A stretch of DNA of 64,000 nt from an uncultured Bacteroidales bacterium (GTDB lineage: Bacteria; Bacteroidota; Bacteroidia; Bacteroidales; Bacteroidaceae): the NCBI GenBank assembly GCA_902801475.1, contig CADCIO010000001.1, positions 1 to 64,000 of the forward strand. The letters are read 5' to 3'. The notes under the pieces were generated by a model. The model was not told where the DNA came from. It made no database searches and worked only from the letters and a program-made list of their open reading frames with translations. Below are positions 1-8,660 of this stretch, one piece after another. The position numbers were made by a program, and so were the translations under genes. Position 1 is the first letter of the stretch, and every line of letters starts with the position of its first letter.

Positions 1-90
1 CGGAACATCATTCAGGTGGTGGTGTCCATCCTCACGGCAGCACTGACTGCTCTGGGAACTACGAGCTGCATGAGCCTAATGGCTAAGTGA
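1..90 (+). CDS. Smalltalk protein, C-terminal part (cut by window start)
   Basis: Frame 1 is open from base 1 to a TGA at 88-90 and encodes 29 residues: a hydrophobic stretch with the pattern VVVSILTAALTALG, then TTSCM. This is the layout of the very short Bacteroidales 'smalltalk' proteins (about 30-35 residues), so only the first few residues are missing. In related genomes these genes usually lie beside an HU-like DNA-binding protein and an N-acetylmuramoyl-L-alanine amidase; those would be to the left and are not visible. The hydrophobic segment and the Cys suggest a small membrane peptide or lipoprotein, but the function is unknown. Confidence 0.72.
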   Translation, partial: RNIIQVVVSILTAALTALGTTSCMSLMAK

Positions 91-156
91 AAATTGAAAG
101 TTGACCAGCCCACGCGCTGGGCGAAGGTTGAAAGGAGCCCACAGTTAAACAAGAAG

Positions 157-191
157 GGGAAGGTTGCACTGGATTGCAGCCTTCCCTTTTT
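157..191 (+). terminator. Hairpin terminator after the smalltalk gene
   Basis: The arms GGGAAGGTTGCA (157-168) and TGCAGCCTTCCC (175-186) pair over 12 bases with one G-U wobble, followed by a T run. Upstream, 91-140 has a smaller stem (AGCCCA/TGGGC) and two TTGA-type 7-base words. The hairpin ends transcription from the smalltalk side before the next promoter. Confidence 0.7.
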
Positions 192-210
192 GAAAATAAC
201 AAAGGAAAAT

Positions 211-241
211 TTTGTGGTGTGAGTAAAAGTAAGTAACTTTG
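211..241 (+). promoter_or_regulatory. Bacteroidetes-type promoter for the M20 gene
   Basis: TTTG at 211-214 (-33 element) and TAACTTTG at 234-241 (-7 element) are 19 bases apart, matching the Bacteroidetes housekeeping promoter form. The start codon is at 297, giving a leader of about 50 bases. Confidence 0.7.
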
Positions 242-296
242 CCCCTGAAAGTCATGTGAAAGTATAAATACCCCACATCTAAAACATAAGGCATCA

Positions 297-1352
297 ATGA
301 AGAACCCCCAAATGACCACCGAGGCTGTGGAACTGCTGAAAAAGCTGATTGCCACGCCCAGCATCAGTCGCGACGAGACAGCGGCTGCGGATGTGCTGGA
401 GGCATATATGAAGGAGAAAGGATTGAATCCCCAACGGCATGGAAACAATACATGGTGTGTCAGTCCTGATTTTGACGAGTCGAAGCCCGTCATCCTGCTG
501 AATGCCCATATCGACACGGTGAAGCCCGTGGCAGGCTGGCAGCACGACCCGTTCACGCCAGTTATTGAGGGTGATAAACTCTACGGTTTGGGTAGCAATG
601 ACTGTGGAGGTGGACTGATGGCGCTGTTGCAAGTTTTCATGTTACTGATAAATGAGAAGAAAGCATATAATCTGATCTACTTGGCAAGTTGCGAGGAGGA
701 GGTTTCTGGCAAGAACGGCATCGAGTCTGTTCTTCCCCTCTTGCCTAAGATAGACTTTGCCATCGTTGGTGAACCTACGGGTATGCAACCAGCCATTGCG
801 GAGAAGGGACTGATGGTGATTGATGCGACAGCTCATGGGAAGGCGGGTCATGCGGCTCGGAACGAGGGCGACAATGCCATCTATCACGCGATGAAGGACA
901 TCCAGTGGCTCTCCGAATGGCAGTTCCCCAAGCAGACGGAACTCCTTGGTCCTGTGAAGCAGACGGTGACCATCATCAATGCGGGTACGCAGCATAATGT
1001 CATCCCAGATGAATGTACGTTCACCATCGATGTGCGGTCGAACGAATGCTATACGAACGAGGAAATCTTCGCCTTCTTCCAAGAGCATCTGACATCGGAA
1101 CTGAAGGCACGTTCCTTCCGTCTCTCTTCATCGAGCATCCCGATGGAGCATCCTTTCGTTCAAGCTTGTGTCAAGGAGGGACTCACGCCCTTTGGTTCGC
1201 CTACATTGAGCGACCAGGCTTTGATGCGTTTCCCATCACTCAAACTGGGACCAGGCGACTCGTCACGTTCCCATACGGCAGACGAATACATAAAAATCAG
1301 CGAGATAGACGATGCCATCTCGCTGTATGTGAAGTTGCTGTCTTCGTTATAG
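297..1352 (+). CDS. M20-family metallo-hydrolase (acyl-ornithine deacetylase type)
   Basis: 351 residues. The family's metal ligands are visible: NAHIDTV (about 69-75), GLGSNDCGGG with the bridging Asp (about 96-105), CEEEVSGKNG with the catalytic Glu pair (about 132-141), and VGEPTG. The protein is cytoplasmic with no signal peptide and has the length of ArgE/DapE-type deacylases. In Bacteroidetes the arginine pathway uses succinylated intermediates, so it may remove an acyl group from N-acetyl- or N-succinyl-ornithine. That substrate is inferred; no other arginine gene is nearby. The ATG at 297 was chosen because the promoter lies just upstream. The gene converges on the minus-strand cluster, with one base between the stops. 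Confidence 0.85.
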   Translation: MKNPQMTTEAVELLKKLIATPSISRDETAAADVLEAYMKEKGLNPQRHGNNTWCVSPDFDESKPVILLNAHIDTVKPVAGWQHDPFTPVIEGDKLYGLGSNDCGGGLMALLQVFMLLINEKKAYNLIYLASCEEEVSGKNGIESVLPLLPKIDFAIVGEPTGMQPAIAEKGLMVIDATAHGKAGHAARNEGDNAIYHAMKDIQWLSEWQFPKQTELLGPVKQTVTIINAGTQHNVIPDECTFTIDVRSNECYTNEEIFAFFQEHLTSELKARSFRLSSSSIPMEHPFVQACVKEGLTPFGSPTLSDQALMRFPSLKLGPGDSSRSHTADEYIKISEIDDAISLYVKLLSSL

Positions 1353-1353
1353 A

Positions 1354-2187
1354 TTATTCTTTTTCTCTTTTTCTGCTACTTGCATCCAAGTCCCAGCTGT
1401 CTATTGGCACATCGGGCAGAAGGAGGAGTCGATAGTGGGCGAGGAGTTCGTGGATGGTGGGCATTTGTGCGTAAAGCAATTCGTAATTGTCCGTATTGAT
1501 CGCTTCGCAGATTTTGTTGAAAGTGCTCGTTAACCGCTTGCAAGTGGGTGACCCGTTGTCGGAACTGATGGCGTATTTGTCGCCAGAGAAAGTGTGCCAG
1601 ACGAAGTGGTACTGTGTTCCATCGAGTGTCCTGTAGTCGGGGTCGAACTGTACAGAGGTGTAAACCGCCAGTTTGTGCAGGCATTGGATGGAGTCGTATA
1701 TGGCTTCGTCCACTTTCATCTTGTGGGTGGTCATCGTCACTTTCTTGTGCTTCTTGCTTCCATCCCAATGTTGTGCTATAGACACCAATGCGGTGTCTTT
1801 GTAGCTGTAAGAAAAACCGTATGGAGCGGAAAAGGAGGGTCTTGCGATAAACAGATGGCTGTGTCGGGGAAGCTGAGCGGTTATCTCATCCCACTTCTTC
1901 TCGTATAGATCGTATCTCCTTTCTCTTTTCTTCCGAGCTTTCTCGGCAGTCTTAGCACCGCCAACGGTTGGTTCGTAATAGCCTGTCCACCATCGCTTTG
2001 CCTCTTCGTTTCCTTCATATCGGAAGGACTCGACAAAACGGGTGCTCATATCTTTACCTTTACTGTAACGCGGCAATCCAGGAGCGGTGAGCAACCTGTC
2101 TGTCCGTTTGATTTCAGGGGCTTGGGCAAGTGCACTGACGCTGCTCCATAGTGCAAATGCTATCGTGATAATTCTGTACGTTTTCAT
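1354..2187 (-). CDS. Secreted protein of unknown function, tandem paralogue A
   Basis: 277 residues from the ATG at 2185-2187, chosen because it opens a clean signal peptide (MKTYRIITIAFALWSSVSA, cut near LAQ). An upstream in-frame start would add 40 unlikely residues. The protein shares a layout with the next gene: 'TDR' near the mature N-terminus, a fixed block KRWWTGYY, then RPSFSAPYGFSY, and near the end MPTIHELLAHYR followed by LLLPDV. No known family was recognised. It is probably periplasmic or surface-exposed. It is the last gene of a three-gene minus-strand set beginning with the DUF4419 protein. Confidence 0.75.
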   Translation of the reverse strand: MKTYRIITIAFALWSSVSALAQAPEIKRTDRLLTAPGLPRYSKGKDMSTRFVESFRYEGNEEAKRWWTGYYEPTVGGAKTAEKARKKRERRYDLYEKKWDEITAQLPRHSHLFIARPSFSAPYGFSYSYKDTALVSIAQHWDGSKKHKKVTMTTHKMKVDEAIYDSIQCLHKLAVYTSVQFDPDYRTLDGTQYHFVWHTFSGDKYAISSDNGSPTCKRLTSTFNKICEAINTDNYELLYAQMPTIHELLAHYRLLLLPDVPIDSWDLDASSRKREKE

Positions 2188-2321
2188 TAGTGTGATGATT
2201 ATTGTCGTCTTAGTATTGATCGGCCGAGTAGCTGGAAGAGGGAGTGCTCGCCATCTCGCTATATGTACAATTGTTGAGAAATTTTTGATTGGTACGTAGC
2301 AATACATTCATCTCCCATCTA

Positions 2322-3158
2322 CTACAAGTCTAAATTCATCTTTTCATCGACGATGACATCGGGGTGAAGTAGGGTGCGATAGTGGGCGATGAGTTCGTTG
2401 ACGGTGGGCATAAGTTCCTGAAGTCCTTTTAAGTCATGATCCCCTACTGCGTATGCAATGTCATTGAACAGATGGAGGACTCGTTTTGCTGTGGCTGATT
2501 CAGCACCGCTGGGAGACATGACCAGAAAATCTCCTCGCCAGTCACTCCATGTGATGTAGTAGAGTGTGCCGTCGAGTTGATTGGAGACAGCATCCATAGG
2601 GACAGCGGTGTAAATGGCAAGCATGTGGAGTGTCTGGATGGTATTATAGGTTTCCTTGTCCACCTTCATCTTCATGGTGCGTATCACGTTCTTCCCCATT
2701 TCGATGTTATCGGGAGATGCAGCCTCCTTGCCTGGACTCAGCACAACAAGGGAGGTGTCCCTGGCATCGTAGCTGAGCGCATGAGGCGGATTGAAAGAGG
2801 GAGCGCTGATGAAAAGATGTTTGTAGCGTGGATAGATTTTCTGCATCTCTTCTTCTTTATCCGTGTACTTATCTATTTCTTTATGCCATTTCTCTCGCAT
2901 GGCTTTCTTGACTTCCTCGCTGGCATCCTTGTCAGGAAATTCCTGCTTGGGTACATAATATCCTGTCCACCATCTTTTGCCCTCTTGATTTCCAGCATAT
3001 TTGAACATCTCGATGATGTCCTTGTTAATTTCTTTCCCGTTTCTGTATCTCAGGGTGGAATTGAGACAGAATCGGTCTGTTTTCTTGTTGAAATCCACCT
3101 GACCCATTGCATAGTTGGCGATAAGGGTCAGCAGAATGATTGTCATAATCTTTTTCAT
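2322..3158 (-). CDS. Secreted protein of unknown function, tandem paralogue B
   Basis: 278 residues with an N-terminal signal peptide (MKKIMTIILLTLIANYAMG, then Q). It is a clear paralogue of the gene at 1354-2187: both have KRWWTGYY, an SAPSF/RPSFSAP block, and MPTV(I)xELxAHYR followed by LLxPDV near the C-terminus, with diverged spacers. This is a tandem duplication. It lies 45 bases downstream of the DUF4419 gene, so co-transcription is likely. Function unknown; exported in both copies. Confidence 0.75.
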   Translation of the reverse strand: MKKIMTIILLTLIANYAMGQVDFNKKTDRFCLNSTLRYRNGKEINKDIIEMFKYAGNQEGKRWWTGYYVPKQEFPDKDASEEVKKAMREKWHKEIDKYTDKEEEMQKIYPRYKHLFISAPSFNPPHALSYDARDTSLVVLSPGKEAASPDNIEMGKNVIRTMKMKVDKETYNTIQTLHMLAIYTAVPMDAVSNQLDGTLYYITWSDWRGDFLVMSPSGAESATAKRVLHLFNDIAYAVGDHDLKGLQELMPTVNELIAHYRTLLHPDVIVDEKMNLDL

Positions 3159-3203
3159 TGTCGTATAGGTTTTATGGGGTTTTACGGTTTGATTCCTTCA
3201 AAA

Positions 3204-5348
3204 TTATCTGAGTCTTCTCTTGCGTTCGTTTTGCACATCAACGGTCCTCAGCGTTGTCGATGGTTGCATGATGATGTCGTACTTTTTTTTGTAGATATCG
3301 AGCGTCATAGTCTTTGTCCCTATGTACGAAACACGAATCTTGTCTTTAGGATTCACTACTTTGAGTGTGAAATGACCAAGGGAGTCGGTGGCAACATGTC
3401 CAACGATGCTGTCTTGTTCATTGATTTCAACCACGTTGGCCATCCAACACGGACCGGCAGCGTCGCTCACAGTACCGCTGATCATCTTGATTTTCTTTTT
3501 GCTCTTTTTAACTTTGCCATTGGTCTTGATTTCGATGACGCCCCATTTGCCTCTTTCACCCCAGATGACTGTGGCAGCAGCATCCTTGAAGACGTAGATG
3601 CTCTTGATGTCATCAGGTTCCACCCCTATGAGTTCTGCAAAGTCCTCTTCGCGGGCATTCTCAAAGTCAAATGGTCTGGTCAATTTGAAGGGCTCTCCAT
3701 TCACTATGATTAATGGAAGCTCTACCACTTGAATAACTTCTTCCTGATTCGTGGGCTGGATAACGATTCTGGGGAATCTTTTGCCGAGGGCATCCATCTC
3801 ATCTGAGCTGATTTTACCTTTGACATAGAGTTCGTCGATTGGTATCTTTTCCATCCATTCGGGCAGGACAATCTTGTCGGTGAAGGTGAGGCGCAATTTC
3901 TTGATGTGCTTCAACTGGGAAAGATGCTCGGGCACTCTGTTCACCCGCAAATCAATACCTTCGAAAGAATTACTTTCGGCCATCTCCATGAGTTTCTCCA
4001 CAATCTTTTCGTCGCTCTCTGTCTGTCGCACCATCCAACCCATCTTGGGGGTGAGGGCATGGGTCTTGGTATCCACCTCTGTCCCGATATACCCGGCAAC
4101 GAGTTCCATTGGGGTATCGACGATGACGTTACCTGTGTTTGGGTCGATGATTTGGTATCTGAAATCTACATACACGCGCTCTGAGGGCATCTCGTGGGTG
4201 TGTGGCACTTGGTCGAGCGTCTGCCCGTTTTCATCGGGGAAAAGCTTGAGCATCCAGCCGTCCAGCACGGTTGGTTGGCGAAGGTCGCAAACCTTATTGC
4301 CTATCAGTTCGTCAGGTCTTTCCTTCTTGACCATACCCTGCCAGAAAGCTTGGTCGGGTTCTCCCTGGGAGGCATTGACGAACTCGGTCAGGATGGGTGT
4401 GAGGCTCTTGATCCAGCCTTCCATACCGTACTTCTCCAACTGCTTCGTCTTCTCCAACACCTTCTGCCAGTCTTCTGGTGTGCCCGTGAGGGTGATGTTG
4501 GGGATGCCACAACCTATATAATGGATAATGTAGTCGAAGTAGGTCTTCACCGTCTCCATCAGCGTGATCTGCGAGGTGATGCGCTCTGTGACGCCCGTGG
4601 TGGTGAAGTCGGCAGTGATAATCTTGGCAATGTCGTCCTTGGTGTATTCATCGATTTGTGCCGCGAAGTCAGCGATGAGTTTCTCCCAATCAGGATTCTC
4701 ATGTATCAGCTCTTCTTTGGTCTCTATCACCAAGTCCATCTTTTCCGTGTGGCTCACAATCTGGTCGCGCAGTTCCTCTGAATGTGCATTCACGTAGCGC
4801 GCGAATCCCTGACTGATGAGCAACCAAACCATATCGGGCGAGAGCACGAGGGGGCGATGCTCTGCGTATGCCCGCACCATCGTCTGGAAGAACACGTCCT
4901 TCCCCTTGACCACATAAAACCATTCGTCGTCGCCGAAACTCTTGGCAATGATCTTTTGTGTTTCGTTTGGCATTCCTTCTTCATGAAAGATATGCCAAGG
5001 CGCATCTGCTCCTTTTGTCCGTGCATTCTCTATGGGGAATTTCTGATCGAAGGGCGCAAGATTCTCATCCACCACAAAGGTGATGCCTTCCTTCGTGCGG
5101 TTGATGATTTTTGACTGCTTACCGGTCTTCTTGTTTTTCTTCGTGTCCTTCATCGCCTCCTTCACGATGTCCTCCGCTTCTGTCTGTATGATAGAGTCGA
5201 TGGAGATAGAGGGGAATTCCGCGAGCCGAGAATTCGGAGGGTCAAGAGGAAGTGGAAGCGTGTAAGCGCGTACTTGATTCTGACCATAACAAAGGGTCGA
5301 GAATGTGAGGCTAAGGATAGCCCAGAGAATGATGTAGTTAGTCTTCAT
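3204..5348 (-). CDS. Secreted DUF4419 protein with plug-like and carboxypeptidase-regulatory-like C-terminus
   Basis: 714 residues from the ATG at 5346-5348, which opens a signal peptide ending near LCYG/Q. The central part matches DUF4419 in the block HRPLVLSPDMVWLLISQGFA and the following Asn-His-Ser-Glu-Glu-Leu-Arg. After that comes a short leucine-rich-like stretch (LSQLKHIKKLRL). The C-terminus holds two pieces normally found at the N-terminus of SusC-type receptors: a plug-like 'IKSIYVFKDAAATVIWGERG' segment and a carboxypeptidase-regulatory-like fold starting at ISGTVSD. They occur in reverse order and without a beta-barrel. It is the first gene of the cluster with the two paralogues. 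The enzymatic role of DUF4419 is unknown. Confidence 0.8.
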   Translation of the reverse strand: MKTNYIILWAILSLTFSTLCYGQNQVRAYTLPLPLDPPNSRLAEFPSISIDSIIQTEAEDIVKEAMKDTKKNKKTGKQSKIINRTKEGITFVVDENLAPFDQKFPIENARTKGADAPWHIFHEEGMPNETQKIIAKSFGDDEWFYVVKGKDVFFQTMVRAYAEHRPLVLSPDMVWLLISQGFARYVNAHSEELRDQIVSHTEKMDLVIETKEELIHENPDWEKLIADFAAQIDEYTKDDIAKIITADFTTTGVTERITSQITLMETVKTYFDYIIHYIGCGIPNITLTGTPEDWQKVLEKTKQLEKYGMEGWIKSLTPILTEFVNASQGEPDQAFWQGMVKKERPDELIGNKVCDLRQPTVLDGWMLKLFPDENGQTLDQVPHTHEMPSERVYVDFRYQIIDPNTGNVIVDTPMELVAGYIGTEVDTKTHALTPKMGWMVRQTESDEKIVEKLMEMAESNSFEGIDLRVNRVPEHLSQLKHIKKLRLTFTDKIVLPEWMEKIPIDELYVKGKISSDEMDALGKRFPRIVIQPTNQEEVIQVVELPLIIVNGEPFKLTRPFDFENAREEDFAELIGVEPDDIKSIYVFKDAAATVIWGERGKWGVIEIKTNGKVKKSKKKIKMISGTVSDAAGPCWMANVVEINEQDSIVGHVATDSLGHFTLKVVNPKDKIRVSYIGTKTMTLDIYKKKYDIIMQPSTTLRTVDVQNERKRRLR

Positions 5349-5384
5349 AACGTAAACTTTTTGATGTGAAACGATTTTCTGCTG

Positions 5385-5417
5385 CAAAGATAGGGCTTCT
5401 TGTCAGAAAACACCAAA
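5385..5417 (-). promoter_or_regulatory. Promoter of the DUF4419 gene cluster
   Basis: On the minus strand TATCTTTG (5385-5392) is a -7 element and TTTG (5414-5417) a -33 element, 21 bases apart. The DUF4419 start codon lies about 37 bases downstream. Confidence 0.65.
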
Positions 5418-5424
5418 AAAATGA

Positions 5425-5484
5425 GTTTACAAAAAGTTCACATTTTATTTGAGGGGTGGAAAAATAGTTCACAAAAAGTTCACA
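5425..5484. promoter_or_regulatory. Paired direct repeats upstream of the DUF4419 promoter (candidate operator)
   Basis: Two near-identical 18-base blocks, GTTTACAAAAAGTTCACA (5425-5442) and GTTCACAAAAAGTTCACA (5467-5484), begin exactly 42 bases apart, about four helical turns. Each block itself contains two GTTYACA half-sites 11 bases apart. They sit just behind the -33 element of the DUF4419 promoter and next to the regulator gene at 5516-6700. Binding by that regulator is an inference. Confidence 0.5.
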
Positions 5485-5515
5485 AACTCTTTGCAACTAT
5501 CTGATTTCGTGTAGA

Positions 5516-6700
5516 TTACAAAGAAAGGATGAAATTATCCCAGTCTTTTGCCGTTCCTTCGCCATCAAACACTTTTTGCTGCATTCTGAGACGGTTTTGT
5601 GACACAGCACTCTTGCCGATGGCCATCAAATCGGCAATGTTGGAAGGCGAAACCTCCATTTTGATGAGCATACAAATGCGGTATTCCGTGTCGGAAAGGG
5701 GGTAAAGACCGTAGAGCCTTTCCCTGAATGTGGGGTAGGCTTTCAGGAGCCGTTCCTCCATCTTCTTCCAGTCGGCATCCTTCAGCACCTTATTATTATA
5801 TATATGTGTAGTGAGCAGTTGGTTGACCTCCTTGTCGTAGAACTGACGCTTGCTTCTTGAAGACAGGAAAATCTCGGCAGCCTCTTCCTTTCGGATTTCT
5901 CTCCGTTTGCGCAGTTGGAGCACCAACAGGATGGCAGCCGCGATGATGACGAGTGATGAGATCACCACAATCCAGATGAACTGTCGCTCTTTCGAGTTCT
6001 CGGCTTCAAGACGGGTGTTCATGTCGTTGAGCACTTGGCTTCGTGCTTGTGCATGAAGTTTCTGGATGCGTACAATCATCTCAGGTCTGGGCAGGTTCGT
6101 GAGTGTGGTGTCTGCCTTCATCTCCTTAATGGCCTGGATGTCCTCGTTGCTGTACCTCATACCCAGCGTGTCGCCACTCTGCTTGCAATAGAAGTAGGCA
6201 AGTTGCTGCATGTCGAGTGCCTCATCAAGGAGTCCGTTGCGCAGATAGATGTGGCCGATTTGTGCGTAGCACCGATTCCTCAGGTATGGGGTGATGTGCG
6301 TGCTGTCGGCTAACAGCGCTTTCTGGAAATAAAGCAGGGCTTTCTCTCCGTTCTGAAGGTAAGAATTGACGCATCCCGCATAGTAGTAAGCCTCGGGGAG
6401 ATGTCCGTCGGGGTCGTGTTGCTCGAAATGCTCGGCTACGGCACTGATGAGCGAGTCGGAGACATGTTCCTTCTTCGCCCGCTCGTCGGCCTTGACCCTG
6501 AGCATATTGTAATAAGCTTTGGTGTCTTCGTCCGCATGCTTCATCTCTTCGCTCATGCCCAACAGTAGCTGTCTGGCACTATCGGCATTGGTGGCAGTCA
6601 GGCTGTCAATGTCGATAAGAATACGCTCATGCTGACTCACCTGTTTGCAGCAGGTAGCCAGCATGAGTATAAGGATTAGTAAAGATGCGGTTCTTTTCAT
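5516..6700 (-). CDS. TPR protein with one membrane helix and a C-terminal HTH (membrane-bound regulator)
   Basis: 394 residues. Order: N-terminal hydrophobic export signal with a Cys pair (ATCCK, possibly lipidated); TPR-like helices at about 60-190 (for example HLPEAYYYAGCVNSYLQNG and NRCYAQIGHIYLRNGLLDEA); a membrane helix FIWIVVISSLVIIAAAILLV at about 240-262; a basic stretch; and a C-terminal LuxR/sigma-like HTH (LSDTEYRICMLIKMEVSPSN, then IADLMAIGKSAVSQNRLRM). This layout, with sensor repeats outside and HTH inside, is a common Bacteroidetes transcription regulator type. It lies 27 bases downstream of purA and may share its transcript. The likely target is the adjacent DUF4419 cluster (inference). 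Confidence 0.78.
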   Translation of the reverse strand: MKRTASLLILILMLATCCKQVSQHERILIDIDSLTATNADSARQLLLGMSEEMKHADEDTKAYYNMLRVKADERAKKEHVSDSLISAVAEHFEQHDPDGHLPEAYYYAGCVNSYLQNGEKALLYFQKALLADSTHITPYLRNRCYAQIGHIYLRNGLLDEALDMQQLAYFYCKQSGDTLGMRYSNEDIQAIKEMKADTTLTNLPRPEMIVRIQKLHAQARSQVLNDMNTRLEAENSKERQFIWIVVISSLVIIAAAILLVLQLRKRREIRKEEAAEIFLSSRSKRQFYDKEVNQLLTTHIYNNKVLKDADWKKMEERLLKAYPTFRERLYGLYPLSDTEYRICMLIKMEVSPSNIADLMAIGKSAVSQNRLRMQQKVFDGEGTAKDWDNFILSL

Positions 6701-6727
6701 GTTCGACTGATGGTCGTCGAGTTTGTT

Positions 6728-7999
6728 TTATCTTTCGATGGTCTGTTCACGGTCTGGACCTACGCTGACAATCGCGATAGGGGTCTCGAGCTCCTTCTCC
6801 AAGAAAGCGATGTAGTCGGAGAAAGCCTTGGGGAACTCAGCCTCGCTGCTCATCTTCGTGAGGTCAGTCTTCCAACCTGGCATCTCAGCATAGACAGGCT
6901 CAATCAGACCGTCGCTGATGTCGTATGGGAAGTCGCGTGTGATGCTGCCATCCTTCAGTTTGTAGGCGGTGCAGGCCTTGATGGTGTCGAAACCATCGAG
7001 CACGTCGCTCTTCATCATGATGAGCTTGGTCACGCCGCTGACCATGATGGCATAGCGGAGAGCCACGAGGTCAATCCAACCACAACGGCGTTCACGACCT
7101 GTCACAGCACCATATTCATGACCGATGTCGCGCATCTGCTTGCCGGTTTCATCGAACAACTCTGTGGGGAATGGACCAGCACCGACACGTGTGCAGTATG
7201 CCTTGATGATGCCGAACACATCGCCAATCTTGTTAGGACCAATACCCAAGCCGATGCAAGCACCAGCACAGATGGTGTTGGAAGAGGTGACGAATGGGTA
7301 AGAACCGAAGTCGATGTCGAGCATCGTGCCCTGAGCACCTTCGCAAAGTACAGACTTGCCCTGCTTCAGGAGCTTGTTGATTTCGTGCTCAGAATCGACG
7401 AGCTGGAACTGCTTGATGTACTCAATGCCTTCCATCCACTTCTTCTCCACCTCTGTGATGTCATAGTCGGTATAGTTGAGGCTCTTGAGAATTCCCTCAT
7501 GACGTGCCTTGTGGGCAGCGTACTTCTCTTCGAAGTTGTCGAGGATGTCACCTACACGCAGACCGTTGCGGCTGGTCTTGTCCGTGTAAGTAGGACCAAT
7601 GCCCTTACCTGTTGTGCCCACCTTGTTCTTGCCTTTGGCTGCCTCGTAAGCTGCGTCGAGCAGACGGTGTGTTGGCATGATGAGGTGTGCCTTCTTCGAG
7701 ATGTGGAGGCGGTTCTTCAGACTGTGACCGCTCTTCTCGAGGTCTTTTGCCTCGTCCATGAAGAGGTCGGGTGCCAATACCACACCATTACCGATAATAT
7801 TTACCTTGTCACCTTGGAAAATGCCCGATGGAATGGAACGAAGCACGTACTTCTGTCCCTCGAACTCGAGCGTGTGTCCTGCGTTAGGACCTCCTTGGAA
7901 ACGGGCTACAACATCATAGCGTGGCGTCAATACGTCCACGACCTTACCTTTACCTTCGTCTCCCCATTGAAGACCTAACAATACATCTACTTTGCTCAT
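6728..7999 (-). CDS. purA: Adenylosuccinate synthetase
   Basis: 423 residues, full length. It converts IMP, aspartate and GTP to adenylosuccinate, the first committed step to AMP. Visible signatures: the phosphate-binding loop GLQWGDEGKGK near residue 10, with the catalytic Asp; NAGHT with the catalytic His; TTGKGIGPTYTDK at about 129-141; QGTMLDIDFGSYPFVTSSN; and the GTP-binding SVGPDREQT near the C-terminus. Cytoplasmic. It lies 27 bases after the Fur-family gene and the same distance before the TPR/HTH gene, so the three form a probable operon. Confidence 0.97.
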   Translation of the reverse strand: MSKVDVLLGLQWGDEGKGKVVDVLTPRYDVVARFQGGPNAGHTLEFEGQKYVLRSIPSGIFQGDKVNIIGNGVVLAPDLFMDEAKDLEKSGHSLKNRLHISKKAHLIMPTHRLLDAAYEAAKGKNKVGTTGKGIGPTYTDKTSRNGLRVGDILDNFEEKYAAHKARHEGILKSLNYTDYDITEVEKKWMEGIEYIKQFQLVDSEHEINKLLKQGKSVLCEGAQGTMLDIDFGSYPFVTSSNTICAGACIGLGIGPNKIGDVFGIIKAYCTRVGAGPFPTELFDETGKQMRDIGHEYGAVTGRERRCGWIDLVALRYAIMVSGVTKLIMMKSDVLDGFDTIKACTAYKLKDGSITRDFPYDISDGLIEPVYAEMPGWKTDLTKMSSEAEFPKAFSDYIAFLEKELETPIAIVSVGPDREQTIER

Positions 8000-8026
8000 G
8001 TTGATTATAATGTTTATAGTTTGTAT

Positions 8027-8605
8027 TTACTTGAACCATTCGGCTGCCTTGCTCAGTTCCTCGTCGATTAGGGCGAATCGCTTCTCTTCACGGGTCATGT
8101 TGGACAGCTTCTGCTCCCTCGCCTCTTTCTCCATCTTCTTCTTCAAGCGTGCCAGCTTGGCCTGACAGATGTTGCAGATGCCATAGATGTAGGTGCTGCA
8201 CCGCAGTTTCTTGAATCGGGGTGTCTTCACCTTCGATGCGGCTTGCTCGATGGAGGTGTCCCTCAAGTCCCAAATCTTGTTGCATCCAGTACAGATGTAG
8301 TGGTGATGCACAGGCACTTTGTAGGCACATTCGTAGAGCGTGGCACCAGTTGTCTGATGGTTGTACAAAAGACCGCATTGCACCAGCAGGGACAAGGTGC
8401 TGTACATCGTAGCACGGCTGACCGGAAAGTTCTCTGGCATCATTTCGAGAATCTGGTCAGCGCTGTAGTGCCCTTTCATCTGCATGACAACATCCAAGAT
8501 GGCATACCGTTCACTTGTCTTACGCATGCCTCCTTGTTCCGCAATGTAGCGATCCAGAATGTCACGTGGGGCGTCTTTGGGCGATGTTCCCTCTGCCTTT
8601 TTCAT
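8027..8605 (-). CDS. Fur-family metal/peroxide-responsive repressor
   Basis: About 192 residues from ATG 8603-8605. An alternative ATG at 8618-8620 would lie almost at the predicted transcription start, so the shorter form is preferred. The N-terminal winged helix includes RKTSERYAILDVVMQ and SRATMYSTLSLLVQCGLL. The dimerisation/metal part has HHHYICTGCNKIWD and CNICQ, giving the two CxxC structural zinc motifs of Fur/PerR/Zur proteins. A lysine-rich C-terminal extension follows. Which metal or signal it senses cannot be told from the sequence. It heads a probable operon with purA. Confidence 0.9.
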   Translation of the reverse strand: MKKAEGTSPKDAPRDILDRYIAEQGGMRKTSERYAILDVVMQMKGHYSADQILEMMPENFPVSRATMYSTLSLLVQCGLLYNHQTTGATLYECAYKVPVHHHYICTGCNKIWDLRDTSIEQAASKVKTPRFKKLRCSTYIYGICNICQAKLARLKKKMEKEAREQKLSNMTREEKRFALIDEELSKAAEWFK

Positions 8606-8628
8606 CCTGTCTTTGCACAATATGGCTA

Positions 8629-8660
8629 CAAATGTACTGCTTTTCTTTGGGTATCACAAA
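8629..8660 (-). promoter_or_regulatory. Promoter of the fur-family/purA operon
   Basis: On the minus strand the -7 element is TACATTTG (8629-8636) and the -33 element TTTG (8657-8660), 20 bases apart. The -33 element overlaps the last codons of the AlkD-like gene. Confidence 0.7.

Noticed and set aside
6710-7978. Plus-strand open frame of 422 codons opposite purA
   Set aside because: purA is unmistakable on the minus strand; the other frame has no recognisable domain.
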